This document shows positions 22,901 to 36,439 of a stretch of 64,000 nucleotides of DNA, in pieces. The notes beneath the pieces were generated by a model. That model was not told where the DNA came from. It made no database searches and was given only the letters and a program-made list of their open reading frames with translations. A program made the position numbers and the translations under genes. This stretch comes from Pithys albifrons albifrons (Eukaryota; Chordata; Aves; Passeriformes; Thamnophilidae), in contig NC_092465.1 in the NCBI RefSeq assembly GCF_047495875.1, positions 4,612,160 to 4,676,159 of the forward strand, given 5' to 3'. Positions within the stretch are counted from its first letter, which is position 1; each line of letters opens with the position of its first letter.

Positions 22901-25476
22901 AAAAAAATATTCAATTCTGGAAACTGGTACATTTTGTCAGAATGCCTTGACTCTGATAAAACTGTATACATAAAACAGAAAGAAAATAATTAAATCCCAA
23001 TGATTTTCATAAGGTCAAATGCACTGGAGTATCTCTGTTCACTATTTCAAATTACTTTTTCTGGTTTTATGGTAACATTAAGAACTGGAAGACCAAGAAG
23101 TAAAAAATTATAAAATGTCTATTTTCTGTTTTTATATGAATGAGATGGGAGATTTTTGGCCTCATTTTATATTAAATGTTGTGCTATGAATATGCAGTAA
23201 ATATTTCATCAGGTCACTTTTATAAAAAACAAATGTGAAGAAACTGCAGCTGTATAGAAAAAAACATGGTTAATAGTGAAATAAAATTGCATAATCAAAA
23301 TTGAGGAAACATTAGTTAATAAAAGAAATACTTCTGAAGAAAAATAAATTTTCTTTGCCCATCAGCTCAAGATAGAATTGCCTGGTTTTACTCTCAGAAA
23401 ATGAGAAAATAATTTTCTCTATGAGCATAACAAAATTGATAAACTATAAAGCCAACAATAAAATATAAAACAAATTTCAGAAATTATCAAATAATAAACC
23501 ATTTTCTGCTTTGGATCTGTCTCTAACTCTCCCTTTAAAATACCCCTTTACCCTTTTTTTTTTGTCGTGATTATTTAAAAGTATGGTATATTCAGCTCCT
23601 TGACAAAATTCTTAGGAGTTAAAACATTAATCATTGGTTAATTGTAATTACTTAGCCTGTGGAAAATTTGGGAATGGAATTAGAGTGTGACTACAAGTCA
23701 AATAAAGTTTGCCTTTCCTATTGATTTAAACATTTTTGAGACAGATATTCAATATAGTTTGCTTAGCAGTTTTTTTTAATGTTTGGTCAATGTGTTGAAT
23801 AATAATTGAACTCCCTCTTTACACATTTTTTGTATCACACAGAAGTTACCTTGTAATCATCAATTTTCCTAATAACAGAGGACAGCACATATATTGCTTT
23901 TCCAATATACTTGCACAACATTACAAACCAAGATATTTTTGAGCTTCTATACTTTTTGTTGTTCAATTGAACCTTTGTGACAACGTTAAAAATTATTTAA
24001 AGCCTGCAGCAAACACTTTCACACCTTTAAATACCTTTGAACTTTCTCAGTGTCACAATCCAATGCCCTGTCCTTTAGTTGTTCTCAGAAACACGACCTT
24101 TAACAGGTTTTCAGTGTTGGGATGGGGCACTGCCTGCATCTGACACTGGGTTTTCTTCAGTCCTTCAGGACTATGAAAGTTAAGAACAAAGGCTTAATTT
24201 TTCTGTCATTGTCTTCATTCCCTTCTTCTTTCCCCTCTTTTTGTCATGTCACCTTTAATGTTGATGATTTGATCTATCTTAAGGCAATACTCTTTTTTTT
24301 TTTCCACTGAATTTGTTGCAAACTAGATGAGGATAATTTCAGAGCCCTTCCTCTCTGTCCATCCATCTCTACCACAGAGCCCCTCTATAACGTGGGGCTC
24401 CCAAGGCTTCCTCTACCTCTGGGAGATCCTTTAAAATGCAAGAAGTTCATGAACACCTGAAGAAATGGATTTATGTCTTGCAAAGCATTGGCTTTTTGAT
24501 TTAATTACATCAGTAATTACCTTTTCCTGTGCAGAGTCATCAGGATGCCTTGGCCCCAAACACAGTTCAGTGCCAGGCACCAGGGAATGCACATGGGAGG
24601 AAATGGGAACTGAATGGTCCATCCACTTGGAAAAACAAAACAGCAAATAATGATTTCAGAATAACTGGTCCTATAAAAGGAGTCTGCTCAGCTTGAGATT
24701 GGTGATGCAGATGTATATCTATTAAATGTATCATGATTGGAGCTGGAAAAATGATATCCATTTTCCATAGAAAATGGTATTCTGGAAAAAAGTCAAATTA
24801 CTTTCAAATTTAACAGAAAACTCAGATGTACTACTTTTTAAAAATTGAGAAGTTTGAGATACTTGTTCTTGCATTTCCTGTTGTATTCTTTTCCTCTGTT
24901 CTCTTTAATATATATATAAAAGGAGAAGGGAGAGAAACCAAACTAAACCAAACTGAGGAAAGGAGAATTTAATCACTGATCAAAAGATTTCAGTCATCAT
25001 GGTAAAAATTTATCAAGCTTTTTGTTTTTTTTTTTTAAAAAACTAAATGACAGTAAATAGAACCTTTCCTGTCATATCAGGTCATCATAATGTAATTATA
25101 TTTAATTGACTAGTTTTACAGAAAATAAATATTTCCTTAATATTTACAGTTACTATGCATTTTTCCCCATGGGTTTCTGAACCAATCATATATTATCACT
25201 TGCAGTGGTATATTATTTCACTTCCTAAAGTCTATTTTTCTAAACATAAGTTCAAATAGTGTTATTTTCGCTTTTCTGTTCAGATTTCAACTATAAAGTT
25301 AATGACATTTTATTTTGACATATTACTTATTTATGCAGTTCAAATCTCTTGCAAAATACTTACCCTTAAAAGAATGTCTGGAAATATTCCCAAGTGGGGC
25401 AGAAAAGCATATTTATTTAGAACCATTTGAGCTGTTTTATTTTAAATTCCATACCAAATTGATGCTGCCTCTGCAG
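19930..25476. other. Long AT-rich stretch, nothing recognised
   Basis: About 5.5 kb without a recognised repeat family, RNA gene or protein-coding exon. Short simple tracts only: T runs near 20449, 23558, 24292 and 25028, and a TATATATATA near 24908. The part around 23000-23600 is particularly A/T-rich. Confidence 0.4.
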
Positions 25477-25543
25477 TTCCCACCATGACCTCCCATACCA
25501 TGACTCACGAAGAGAGCTGTGTCTATTATTATGCAGCAAAAAG
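25477..25543 (+). other. Exon-like segment (acceptor, Kozak-type ATG, donor)
   Basis: A good acceptor (TGCTGCCTCTGCAG ending at 25476) is followed by CCCACCATGA, a strong start context with ATG at 25483. From the ATG 61 bases stay open to AAAAG|GTAGGA, a good donor, with GT at 25544. Read in frame from the ATG, the peptide would begin MTSHTMTHEESCVYYYAAK. I do not recognise it, and the frame hits a stop just beyond the donor if unspliced. Splice-like signals of this quality also arise by chance. Confidence 0.12.
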
Positions 25544-28269
25544 GTAGGAGGTTTTGCTCTTCTCAAACACTTTTAGTTAACTTTTCCCTCATTTCCAGCC
25601 AAGCCAAAGGTAATAATTTATTGCTTAGCAGAAAATTACAAGATTTCCACAGTGACTCATCTGTGCTGGTTGAGTCGGACGTGAAAGCAGATGTACAGAA
25701 CAACTTTTTCCCACTTTTTTTCTAATCTGATTTATTCTTAGGTTGAAGATATGGATACTTCTTGAATAACAAGATGAATAAGTGAAAAGATTTTGACATA
25801 CTTAAGTTTTTAAGCTCTTCAGCCTCAAGTTGCTGGACCCCAATAAAAGGCAAACAAACCTGACTGACTTATTGCCTTCACCCTCCAGCTCAGCTTCTCT
25901 AAAATCCTGTGCTGGCCACCAAGCTGAACCCATATTTGCATTCCTTACACCAAAGAACCAGAACTTACAGAAATACCACAAACTGCCTGGTTTTCCTTCT
26001 CTTTCATCATTCTTTTTTTAACTGAGGTGATACAACAAAACTCATTAACAAGGATACAATGTCCTTCTGATGCAGAATACCCCCTGGTACCCCACTCCAC
26101 AGATGCAGATCATAGGCCAGATTTCATCAAGCTTTATATGGGAAGAAGGACTCCTGGCATGGACAACCATCAATAAATAAAAATGCGTTGTCTTTCTGAG
26201 CACTCCTTCCTACAAAGAAGCATAGAAATGACGAGCATGTTCTTTCTTACAGACATTTTTACAAACACAAACTAAAACAATTATTCAAAGTAAAAATTTA
26301 AGAAGAGGATGGATGCGGAACATCAGAAAGTCAATACTTACAATCTGACTGTAAAGGACAATATCAGCAAAGCATTGTATTTGTCTCTCCACATTTGGTC
26401 ATGATATAATTAATCCAGTCCAAATCCTTTTGTAATAGAAAGAACTACAAAGATAATTTTAATGAGTTTTAAATTGCATGTTATACTTCACATTCTCTTT
26501 AAATATTGGCAATAATTCCTCCACCAAAATATTTTCTTCTATTATAGTTTCAATAACTACAGCATATGCAAGCTGAGATATGCTTTAGTGGAAGAAAAGA
26601 AACTTTGGATAATGTATCATTAACCCTAGGCCATATTTTAATCTTCATTTCTAAAGGTTTCCCTCTCTGCACAGTTTGTTCATTAGGTATTTCTTGCTTA
26701 CAACAAGCAAATTCAGCAAACATTATTTATCAGAGTTCCTTTGTAGGCAAACAACTGCCTGGGTTTCCTGTTGTGCTGTGGAGGACAAACCAAGGAGGCA
26801 GATTCACTGAGAATAAATGGTTGATGCCTGGGTTAGTGATGTATTTCTTTAAACATAGTGGAAATGTTCTTAAATGGTGCAAGGACACACAGCAAAATGT
26901 CCCAAGAGGGGACTAATTCATGCTCTGACCTTTTACACCAGTTTGGTTATAGTGTGTATTCAGTTACCCAATTAAAAGAAAAGAGAGAGAGAGAGAGATG
27001 AAGAAAGCAAGTTTAATCCATAGCAATATCATCTTGCTGCCTCTGATTCATGAACTGAGTACTGCCTTATTTATAGGCTTCCATGAGGCCCTCAAAAGCC
27101 AAATATCCAAGGAGCATAATATTTTTTGAGAAAATATTCCAAACCAAATAAAACTTTTTTTGATCAACAGCTCTTTTTCTGAAGGTGTCAATTTTTTTTC
27201 TTGTTATGTAATACCTGGGGTTTCTGCCCACTTCTTACTTTCTTTTCTTCAGAAACCTGGAAATAAAAAATACATCCTTGTTTGAAAGGAGGAGGAGAAG
27301 ATTCGTTACATCAAAGAGTAAACAGCAGATTTCTATCTCAGTAAATGAGGTCATTTTGCTATTTCTCCCCTCTACTTTTTTCTTTCTTTCCCTGGATACT
27401 GAGGTCTGAAAGTAAATTATCCCTACTTCATTTTCTGAGGAACTAAAAAGGTAAATTTTGTGTACATCATAATTTTTAATAACCACAGGGGTTTAAACCT
27501 TGTAGCTTGCAGGTAAATGCAGCATTTCCTTTTAGTTATAAAAGTATTTTATTCTTTCTCTAGCATTTCACTGTGTTATTTAATTGCATTGTGCATTCCA
27601 TTTTTTTAGCTGTGTAGAAGTTTCAAAGCCCAATAAATCATTAAAAATATTTTTTTCTTTTTTCCTGTAATACCTAAAGGAATATTGTCATACTAGGAAC
27701 AATACTTTCAAAAGTATGGACTTCTTTTTGGTTTATTTGATCATTGTATAATTACTATGGATGCTGGATCTGTGGAGGACATTAGATTTTCTTATTTAAA
27801 ATTGTGGGTATTCATCAGTTTTCAGAATCCAAACTCCTTTTTTTCCTTGGCATCACTTATATCAGCCTGAGTTCTGCTGTTGAGTCAATGGGACCACGTT
27901 CAAGTGTATAAATTCAGGTGACATTGAAAAGTTTATGTTCCATCAATGTCATCAATCATGAACTGATGCATAACAAAGGGTTTTCAAGGATTTCTTATCC
28001 AACAAGAACTTGTTGCAAAAGAAACACAAAATCATCTTTACATCCAAGACAGGTGCCAATCCACATCCTATGGGATACTTGAGTAAGAGTTTCTCATGCA
28101 ACTAAAAAAAAGTTTGGAGGAATGGCAGTAATATCTGTTAGAATGGTACAATTACTTTCATAACTGAGAAAACATTGACCAGTTTTATTTTTAAAAGAAA
28201 TTATGGTCTTTTTTTCCCCCCCCCAAAATTCCATTGTTAATCTTTTTAAAGAATGGCTGAAGCCTGAAT
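25544..28269. other. AT-rich sequence with small simple repeats
   Basis: An (AG)n run lies at 26982-26998. A relic at 27862-27918 (GAGTCAATGGGACCAC) resembles the ancient amniote repeat motif also seen near 8.93, 37.44 and 40.18 kb. A T7C9A4 homopolymer junction lies around 28209-28228. The open frame at 26566-26916 is not recognisable. Confidence 0.45.
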
Positions 28270-28343
28270 AGAATTACGATACCTTTCTGTCAGGAAGAGA
28301 AAGATCAGAATTACAACACTGTTCTGTCAGGAAGAGAAAGATT
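28270..28343 (+). repeat. 37-bp tandem pair
   Basis: Two adjacent units (28270-28306 and 28307-28343) share 32 of 37 bases, including an identical TTCTGTCAGGAAGAGAAAGA core. A partial third start (AGATTACACTT) follows. Confidence 0.9.
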
Positions 28344-30922
28344 AGATTACACTTCATATTTTATGTGAGGAAAATTGTGGCTATTTTGGCCATAAATATA
28401 GCCTGTAAGAAGAAAAAATACTGAATTTGGATTGCCAGTGCAATGCTATTATGCCAGAGTAATATAATATCCACACAGATATGATGGGTGCTTTCAAAAA
28501 AGTCCAGATATGTAACATGATGCAGTACACTGCAGATGAAGCATTCTCTTAATATATATCCTGCATAACAATTTCAGTATAATAAATGGGGGAAGGACTT
28601 ATTATTATTGATTTTGCCATCTCAGACAGTTGGAGGTCATCATACATTTACCCAGGAAATACTACAAATCCCAGTAGTCATAAGTGCACTGCCTTAGCCT
28701 TTTTTTTTCTGTTATTCTTTCTTCATATAGTTGGTACAGCAGTAAACACAGAGAATAATAATCCTTACTGCTTAGCAATTCCTTTTATTGTCCTTTATAT
28801 TATATACAATCTTTTGGTGGAAAAGCCCTTAAGAGAAACAAAATCAATAGGACACTGTGAAATTGTAATAGGAGTCTGCAAAAATCACTCTAGAACCATC
28901 AGATATAATAGAAAGTGATAATATCTCCATAGGGCTTTTCTTTCTAGGGCAAAGGGACTAATAATTATGAAAAAGGTAAAAAGCTTGTTTACTTTTACTT
29001 AGTAGGTGTCTGATATTCTAACATGTGCTGAGGGAGGAAAGGTGCCAATCCAAACATATCCCTGAGGTGTAAATGCAGAGGAAAAGCTCAGCCCTCAGAG
29101 GAGAACATGCTTCCTGAAGGATTCATGGAAGAAGACTGTTCCAGAGTGTCCATCATGCTTCAAAAAGGAAAATTCTATAAAAATGATGGGAAATATTGGA
29201 ATGCTGAGGGATTTATTTCTCTGACTAGTTTGACATCACTGGGTGTTAAATTTCCAAAGCAATTCCTGAGCTACTGTGCTGCATCAAGGCCATTCGGAGA
29301 AAAAGTAGGTGACAGAACTCCTCCAGAGAGCCACTGGTGCTTCTCTATTTATCCCTTGGAAGGAAAGCCCAGTGGAAAGTGCTTTGGGTTCCCACACAAC
29401 TCTTTTTGCAGGTTTTTGTTACCAGCCTGCAGGCTCTATCATAGTTCAAGAGCTTTAGCTGTGCAAGGTGACTTCCTGTAATGGCCTATTCTCATGAGTT
29501 GATGACTCACAAAAGAACTAACAGTAACACTAAGAGCACCACAAAGTTATTCTCATTTAATTTCTATGTTCAGTGATATTCTTAAAACCTTTCAAGAAGT
29601 TTGAGAGGTGATGACAGTGTAGGTCCTCATCCAAACTTACCTACAGTCAGTAAGAACTTAGACTTTGATTTATTTAATCCTGATTTAGCTAGATAATAAA
29701 GCCAGTGCTGAATTTTAAGTGTGCAAAGTTCTATTAAATCTGATGATTTTAACATTATGTATACAAATCCCTTTCCAGATTAGGGTGTATGTTAATCAGT
29801 AAAACACAGATAGAACTTCTCCAATAATCTTCCTTTTCACAACTAATAAATTCACAATAGGGAGACTCAGAATGACTACTTCAAAATTATATTCAAAGGT
29901 AAGTAAAAACCTCAATGATCTGCTGGGTTGGAGACAGGAAATATTCCCTGACAATTATTGTACTTCTGAAACCTGCAACCACTGGCTCTTCCTCTCTCAT
30001 TTAACTTCTGGTGTCTCGTGGAGGTGTTTTGAATCACTATCTGCAGACACCTGTCTTTCCTATACAGCCTATTCAGGCTCCTAGCTTTGGATTGCTAAAA
30101 TATCCAAGTTAAATGCCTGGAGAATATGAAATACATGGTAAACACATCCTGAATCAACAGCCAAAGGTGTGTCAATACTTGCTCTTCCACATAGGTACAA
30201 ATTTATTGAGCTGAATGAAATTAAGATACATTCGCACTGTGTATTTGGTTCTGTGTTAATCCTCAAATTATTTGTGTACCTCTACAGTAACAGTGGAAAC
30301 TATTTTGGGGGGCATGTAAGTTTATTATCTAAACCAATCCAGACCAAGGGCTCAACTGATTCATAGCAACAGCAGTACCAAGAACATTAGTGTTCTATTT
30401 TCCCTCAATATTCCAGCCACAGGAACACCACTCAGCCCATATATTCATCAGAGTGTTTTAGTGTACCTTTTAAATTGTCACCATTCTCTTTGCTCCATTA
30501 ATAGAACTATTTGGATGAAAGAAAGAACAAATTGTCTTCTAACTGGTCTATTACAAGGCACATTAATGAATATAGAGGAACTTTATTAGTACTTTAATGG
30601 TGAACTTGTTCACTTCACGTTGTCTTTGCTGTTATTGTTATAATGGGTTGCTTGACAGACATCAAAGTGCTGCCAGGTACAACAAACAATGTACTAGAAA
30701 GCAACTTTTATGCTTGTACTGTTCTTTTTCCTTGTCAAACAAGTATTTTCCAAGCAACATTTACCAGCAGTCATTTGATGGCCACTGATATTTGGGCATC
30801 TGAAATGTATTTGCCAAGCCAGGCGCTTCAAATTTCACATGACTTTGTCCCACTAAAGTGACTTTTTTTTTTTTTTATTTTTAACAAAAAAACAGTTGTA
30901 AAATAAATTCTGAGGAGCAGAG
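28344..30922. other. AT-rich sequence, nothing recognised
   Basis: Open frames at 28586-28918 and 29107-29481 (110 and 124 codons) resemble no known family and lack supporting context. A T run lies near 30865-30879. Confidence 0.45.
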
Positions 30923-31005
30923 CATTAACTTAATGTTTTATCACATTAACTAAACTATGTCCTGTGAAAAAACTGTGCTATAAAACACTGCATTAAAGTT
31001 AATGC
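30923..31005. other. Two TTAA-type palindromes close together
   Basis: CATTAA-C-TTAATG (30923-30935) and GCATTAA-AG-TTAATGC (30990-31005) are perfect inverted repeats 55 bp apart. They could be paired homeodomain-type sites or chance in AT-rich DNA. Confidence 0.4.
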
Positions 31006-31640
31006 AAGACTGAATATTATACATGGGCATATTCCCTGCAACTTAAATCCTTGCTAGGAGTAAGATTCCATGAGAAATTGGCTTGACTAAACACTGGAAA
31101 ATTAAACCTTATATTAAGGAGGAAAATGACCTTCCATCACATGGGCCATACATGAGGCTTTTTTTGGCTTTCTTAAGGCTGGCCATGATCATTCCATATC
31201 AGAAATGAAAAGGCAAATTAAAAGGCCCCTTTCCTTGTTTTGCTTTTTATCCACACATCAGCAAAGGCTAAGGGCCATCATGGGATGGGCTGGATGTAAA
31301 TGTCATGTACAGAATATAAAAATCTATTAATTCCATAGTGATTTCTCACACTGTCCCAAAGCATCATTGTGGTTTCTTTTGTTAGAAACGATTTTAGACA
31401 TTTCCTGATAAGGACAACAAACAGTTTGTGCTTCAATAGATTATTTCATAGAAGGCAAATATTATAAATCCACAATATTTTCTTTGCAAATATAAAGAGA
31501 AATTTGTTGTTGCTCATGTGACACCATTCTGTGAATTTAATTCTATAAATGTATATCTAAATTATTCATATAAATATGTGCTATATATTGGATAATATTT
31601 CAGTTCTTCATAAACAATCCAAAATAATGGGAATTACAGT
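31006..31640. other. AT-rich sequence, nothing recognised
   Basis: No repeat family or gene recognised. Confidence 0.45.
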
Positions 31641-31780
31641 CAAAACTGATACTAAAGAGAGATACTTTAAGGAGACTTTATATACATATACATACATATA
31701 TTTATATATTCAAAACTGATACTAAAGAGAGATACTTTAAGGAGACTTTACATACATATACATACATATATTTATATATA
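31641..31780 (+). repeat. 70-bp tandem duplication, 68/70 identical
   Basis: Unit 31641-31710 is repeated at 31711-31780 with differences only at 31681/31751 (T/C) and at the last base. Each unit has a unique half (CAAAACTGATACTAAAGAGA onwards) and an AT-rich half of ACATATAC units. The near-identity indicates a recent duplication or ongoing length variation. Confidence 0.97.
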
Positions 31781-31900
31781 TCTCCTATATAACAATCTTA
31801 TTCATACCTAATATTTGTGCAATTTCTGTGATTAAATACAACAATTGCTTCTTCAATGACTTATGTTCCCTTCTTCATTGCCAAAGTAAGCTGAATATTT
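31781..31900. other. AT-rich sequence, nothing recognised
   Basis: A short spacer between two repeats; nothing recognised. Confidence 0.45.
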
Positions 31901-32019
31901 TAGGGGGGGGTTGTGTTTGGTTTTCTGTTTGTTTGGGATTTTTCTTGTTTGGTTGGTTGTGCTGGTCTTGTTAATTTTTGGTGGTGGTTTGTTGTTTTGT
32001 TTGTTTTTTCTTTTCCCCA
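31901..32019 (-). repeat. G/T-rich low-complexity tract
   Basis: Starts with eight G, then irregular TTTG/GGTTGG/TGGTGG units with very little A or C. It is the reverse complement of the A/C-rich tracts elsewhere in the window. The open frame 31913-32146 is a composition artefact. Confidence 0.8.
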
Positions 32020-34004
32020 CAAATCACCATGTAAAATCATAAATGCTTTTTCCTTCTCTTCCTTTCCAGAAAAAAATACAGAAAAACCCTTCTACTCAAA
32101 ATTAAGCCTTTTGCAAGATTCTCTCTTCCTCTTTTATCTGTTTTAAAACAAAGAATTGCAAGTGGGGGCAGGAATATCTGGAGTCACCTTGTTCAGTGGG
32201 ACCAACCAGTGACAGTGATGGGATGGTGATAAATATTTACAAGTGTGCACAGAACAGATATCTTTGACATGACCTAATTTTGCTCCATATTCATAATCTG
32301 CTCGTTCATAATCATTTATCAACTCGTGTTTTTTTGCAGAGTACTGTTTGTCAAAAATGTTTGAAGAAAACTTAAGCTGGTAAAAGGGTTTAAACATCTC
32401 AAAAGTACAATGAGGTTGAAGTCAGCATTAATGTTTATATTCATGAAAATCATTATTGTCTGAGCATTTCTATACTGCTTTTTCTTCCAAGTTGATAACA
32501 CAGGCTGACGTACCACGATGCATTTTTTATTAAGTGCTTGATTATTCAGTTTGATTTCCTGAAGGCTTTGTGTCTAATTTACTGAAGAGGAAGGGGGATC
32601 AGCTTAAACTTTGAGCAGAAAAATGAAAATAGCACATTTTATGGAGACCTCTTATGGTGTGGCATGATTATATGAGGGCAGTCTTCATGAGGCTGTAGAA
32701 ATGATCTCAGTTCATGAGAAGTGCCAGTGTGGCAGAGCATTTCAGTTTACCAGAAATATTTAAAAATGAATGCAAACTATGTAAGATTCTCAAAATTTAA
32801 GAAGTAAGAAAGAAGACACAGTGCCATCAAATTTAACTCCCATTTTGGCATGGATTTTGCAACATCTATATTATGAAGTCTAAAATATCTCACAGCTGCA
32901 ATTATGTAATTTTCATTTTCATTTCAACACTACTGTAGTGATATTTTCCAATCCAGACAGATGACTATTAACTAGTCCAGTTTTACAGCAGGGTAAAATG
33001 ATGTCAACTAACCCTTCTCTGATGCTAAATTTAAATTGAAAAAAAATCAAACCCCCAAACATTCCCACTTTCCCAAGGTTTATAAAGAGATAACTTAGTT
33101 TAAGTGCTGGATCACATATTTTGCAGCCAATTACAGTATATGGCATGGTAGGTTGAATATAATTTACATGTTGCTTAACATCATATTAAAATTTATACGC
33201 AAAAAAAAAAATCAAGATGGAGTGCATAACTATCAGGGAAAGATTCCTCCAGAAGTTAAGGGAAGGGTATGCAAGGAAACAGCATTATCAAACCCTTGGG
33301 TCCTCTGACTAAATAGTATCTAAGTATCAGGAATCATGATATTCACTATCAGGAATGCAGAGAAATCTTCAAGTGAGTTTATTTTTTTATTGTTCACAAC
33401 TTGGGTAAAATGCAGCTTATCCAGCTTTGTGTTTGAGTCTGGTAGCACATGCACTGATGGAAGTGCAGGTAACTGCAGTGTCATTTCTCCTTTCTTTTTT
33501 TTTTTTTTTTTGGTATCATGTATACTGGCTTTATAGACATATTTTCCCTGCTGTTATAGGTGACTGGAGTTTGAAAGGGAAATGTACATTTCAAGAAGGC
33601 TGTAATTGAGAATAAAAACAATGTGTTACAAAAGAAAACATATATTTATTCTAGTAGAAAGTCTTTATGGGATTTTAGCTTGGGGAAGCTCATGTGGAAA
33701 GTAGTCAGAAATGGAGGTAAATTACATCAGCATAGATTTATCTCTGTGTTTAGGTCAATGTTTTATAAAACTGATGCAAATACTCAGGTTATTTTAAACC
33801 ACAAAGCACAACAAACACGATCAGTGAGACAGAAAGACTCAAGCTATTTCTTTCAGTTATTAGGCCTCTGACATTCATAAATCACCAGGAAGGCTGACCA
33901 GACATTCTGAAGACTATCCAATCCATCATTGCATTGATATGTTACACTTTCTAAACTTGCTTGTTCATTCTGATCATTATCCTAATTTGAAATGGCAAGA
34001 TAAA
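32020..34004. other. AT-rich sequence with a T run
   Basis: A poly(T) run of 17 at 33495-33511. No repeat family, RNA gene or exon recognised. Confidence 0.45.
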
Positions 34005-34190
34005 TCATAGAATCATAGAATAACAGGTTGGAAGGACCTCAGGGATCATCTGGTCCAACCTTTCTTGGCAAAGACATGGTCTAGACATGGCCCAATGTTC
34101 TGTACAGATGAATCTTAAAAGTGTCCAGCATTGGGGAATCCACCCCTTCCCTGGGATGATTATTCCAATGATCATATTGATTTCACTACG
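34005..34190 (-). mobile_element. CR1 LINE 3' fragment with octamer tail
   Basis: The 3' terminus shows the octamer repeat in reverse complement (CATAGAATCATAGAATAA, 34006-34023). It is followed by GGTTGGAAGGACCTCAGGGA, TCATCTGGTCCAACC, TGAATCTTAAAAGTGTCCA and GGGGAATCCACCCCTTCCCTG, diagnostic of a distinct CR1 subfamily from the 0.46- and 49.8-kb copies. It may extend, poorly matched, to about 34215. Confidence 0.92.
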
Positions 34191-35439
34191 ACAGTGTTTC
34201 TTGCCATTTGAAGCATTGTTTAATTTCTTTTCCCCTCAGGTTTAGGCACCAGCCCAGGAAAGAATCTGTGCATACAGTTAAACATATACTCACTTTACTC
34301 TGAGTTTAAGCATCCACTGAAAGCAGGAAAGCAATTAAATAATTCCCTTAAATGTCTTCTGCATTGAAACCTCAATATCAGCAATTTTTGGAGAAGGCTA
34401 TTGATTGCAGCTGGCCCTGCTGTCACCTGCAGTTCCTGGTTCCCTGGCTCTGGCTCACCTGCCCCAGCCAAAGTCTGCCCTCACTGGGGTTGTGTTCCCC
34501 CCTGCACTGGGAAAACATGCATCACTCATCAAAAATACATTTCATCAGCTTCAACATCTTTCTTGGTGTTACAGGCTGAGTGTAAGATACATTGGAAAAC
34601 CAAAGCTGCATTTTGCAGAACAGGAAAATGGTTGGAAAATCTTAAATGCTGTGTCAGTCAACAAACGTTGCTTAGTGAAATTCACTGGTTTGCTGCATTT
34701 CTCAAAAGGAACACAGCCCCTTCCCCTGGTTCAATGGGTGCATGTGCCTCCAGCTATTCATGGGAATAAATGAGGCTCCAAATGTTCTGTATCCTAATTA
34801 TACAGCTGTTTAGAGAATGTATGGCATTTATAGAGACGCTCCTTGTCAAAAGTTAGAAGCAATGCCTCTTGGCAGAGCACACACTCAGATACCCAGTCAA
34901 CCTACAGCACACACTCACCTGAACACTGCCATAAAGAGCAGAGGGAAAGGGGAAAACTTTGCTATTTACCAAAGGGCAAAGTTCATTTAAATAATATTCT
35001 GCTGTCTGCTCTCCTTTCTGAGCTCTACAATTATTATTTTTATTTAAACACTGTTCCTCTGGGTTTCACAGAGCTAACTGCTCTTCACAGAATTCCTCAG
35101 AGAATTTTCTCATATGAAGTGCGAAGGAAAAGGTCTGTCCCATGAGTTCACCATGGAGTTGGTGCTGGCCCTCATTTTCATGCACATCTCTCTCTGCTTT
35201 CCCTGACTGAGCTCTTGAGTCAACAAAGTCACCATCATACCTTTGCACTAAAACTTTTTTTTTTCCCTACAGTTGACTATAACTTCTGGCATTAAAATAA
35301 TATGGATGACTGCTCGGCATGCAGCCAGTACTGTATCTAAGAGCCCTATTGCCTTACATTAGTAATGTACAGACTGGAGGAAGACTAAGAGTCTTTGAAA
35401 GAGCAACTATAGGAAATCGTGTCTAAAAGAATTTAAAAT
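34191..35439. other. Unique sequence, nothing recognised
   Basis: Three overlapping open frames at 34352-34773 run through a GC-richer stretch; none resembles a known protein and they compete for the same DNA. Nothing else seen. Confidence 0.45.
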
Positions 35440-35640
35440 TGGTATTAAAATTATATAAAATAAATTGTATATAATAGATCAATTATATTAAAAGTTAAAT
35501 AAAATACACTATTATAAAAATGATAACAATTGTTCATAAATTATGACGATTATAAATGAAAGCATTTATACAAATTATAAACAAATTCTATATTATATAT
35601 AGAATTCACCTCTACATAAAGTATATGTTTAAATTTATAA
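35440..35640. repeat. Very AT-rich stretch with a perfect hairpin
   Basis: Almost pure A/T. AATTCTATAT (35584-35593) and ATATAGAATT (35597-35606) form a perfect 10-bp stem with a 3-nt loop. Possible matrix-attachment-like or DNA-unwinding texture; no fixed repeat unit. Confidence 0.6.
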
Positions 35641-36439
35641 CACAGGAGCACCCAGGACTATCAGTCAAGAACCTGATTTCCATTGTGTTCAGAATTATAC
35701 TGACACAAAATGAAAAGATCATTTTTTCTATGCAGAACTTTTAAGGTGGTTGAAATAAATGACTTCAATATCTTTAAACAGTATTTAAGCTTAGGCATTT
35801 TTCTATCAGTTGATGGCTTGTTACTCATTCTGCTTTCTTAGGAAACATCTCAAGCAAAAGCTTAATTTTAATATGTTTGACTTGATTGGACTTAGGCTTG
35901 TACTTAATTACTTGAATCAGGTCCTATTAAGTAGCTCTACAGATATTGATAACCGTGTAATCTTTCTATGCAAGAAGTGTGAGCATGGAAAACAAACCAA
36001 TAAATGAGAATCAACACGAGCATGAAATAAATCTGCTGGCTGTCCAGGTTCCAGCTCCTCTCTAAACAGTGGTCCATCTAAATCAGGGACTATTTGGAAG
36101 ACAGTGTCACTTAAGGAGTAAAGAGACAGTCCAAACACGTTAATCTCAAAGGATTACGACCAGTACAAATGGAAAGAAACTTTCTAGCTCTTTTCCAAAT
36201 TAAACAATTAACTCTAATATTCACATCCTCAGAGACATTTCAGTTGAGCTAGCATGTCTAATTTATAATCGATGATTAACAGAAGATGCAACTAATTTGT
36301 CTTTGTTATTTGATTTTGCCACAGTCAAATTTACTCAGTAAAATGGATTGAAACAATGTTCTAAAGACTGGTAGGCATTGAATTAGAAATCCGGTGTGTG
36401 GCTTCTTTGTAGACCAGCATTAAATAGATGTATTACAGG
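35641..36439. other. Unique sequence, nothing recognised
   Basis: No repeat family or gene recognised. Confidence 0.45.
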
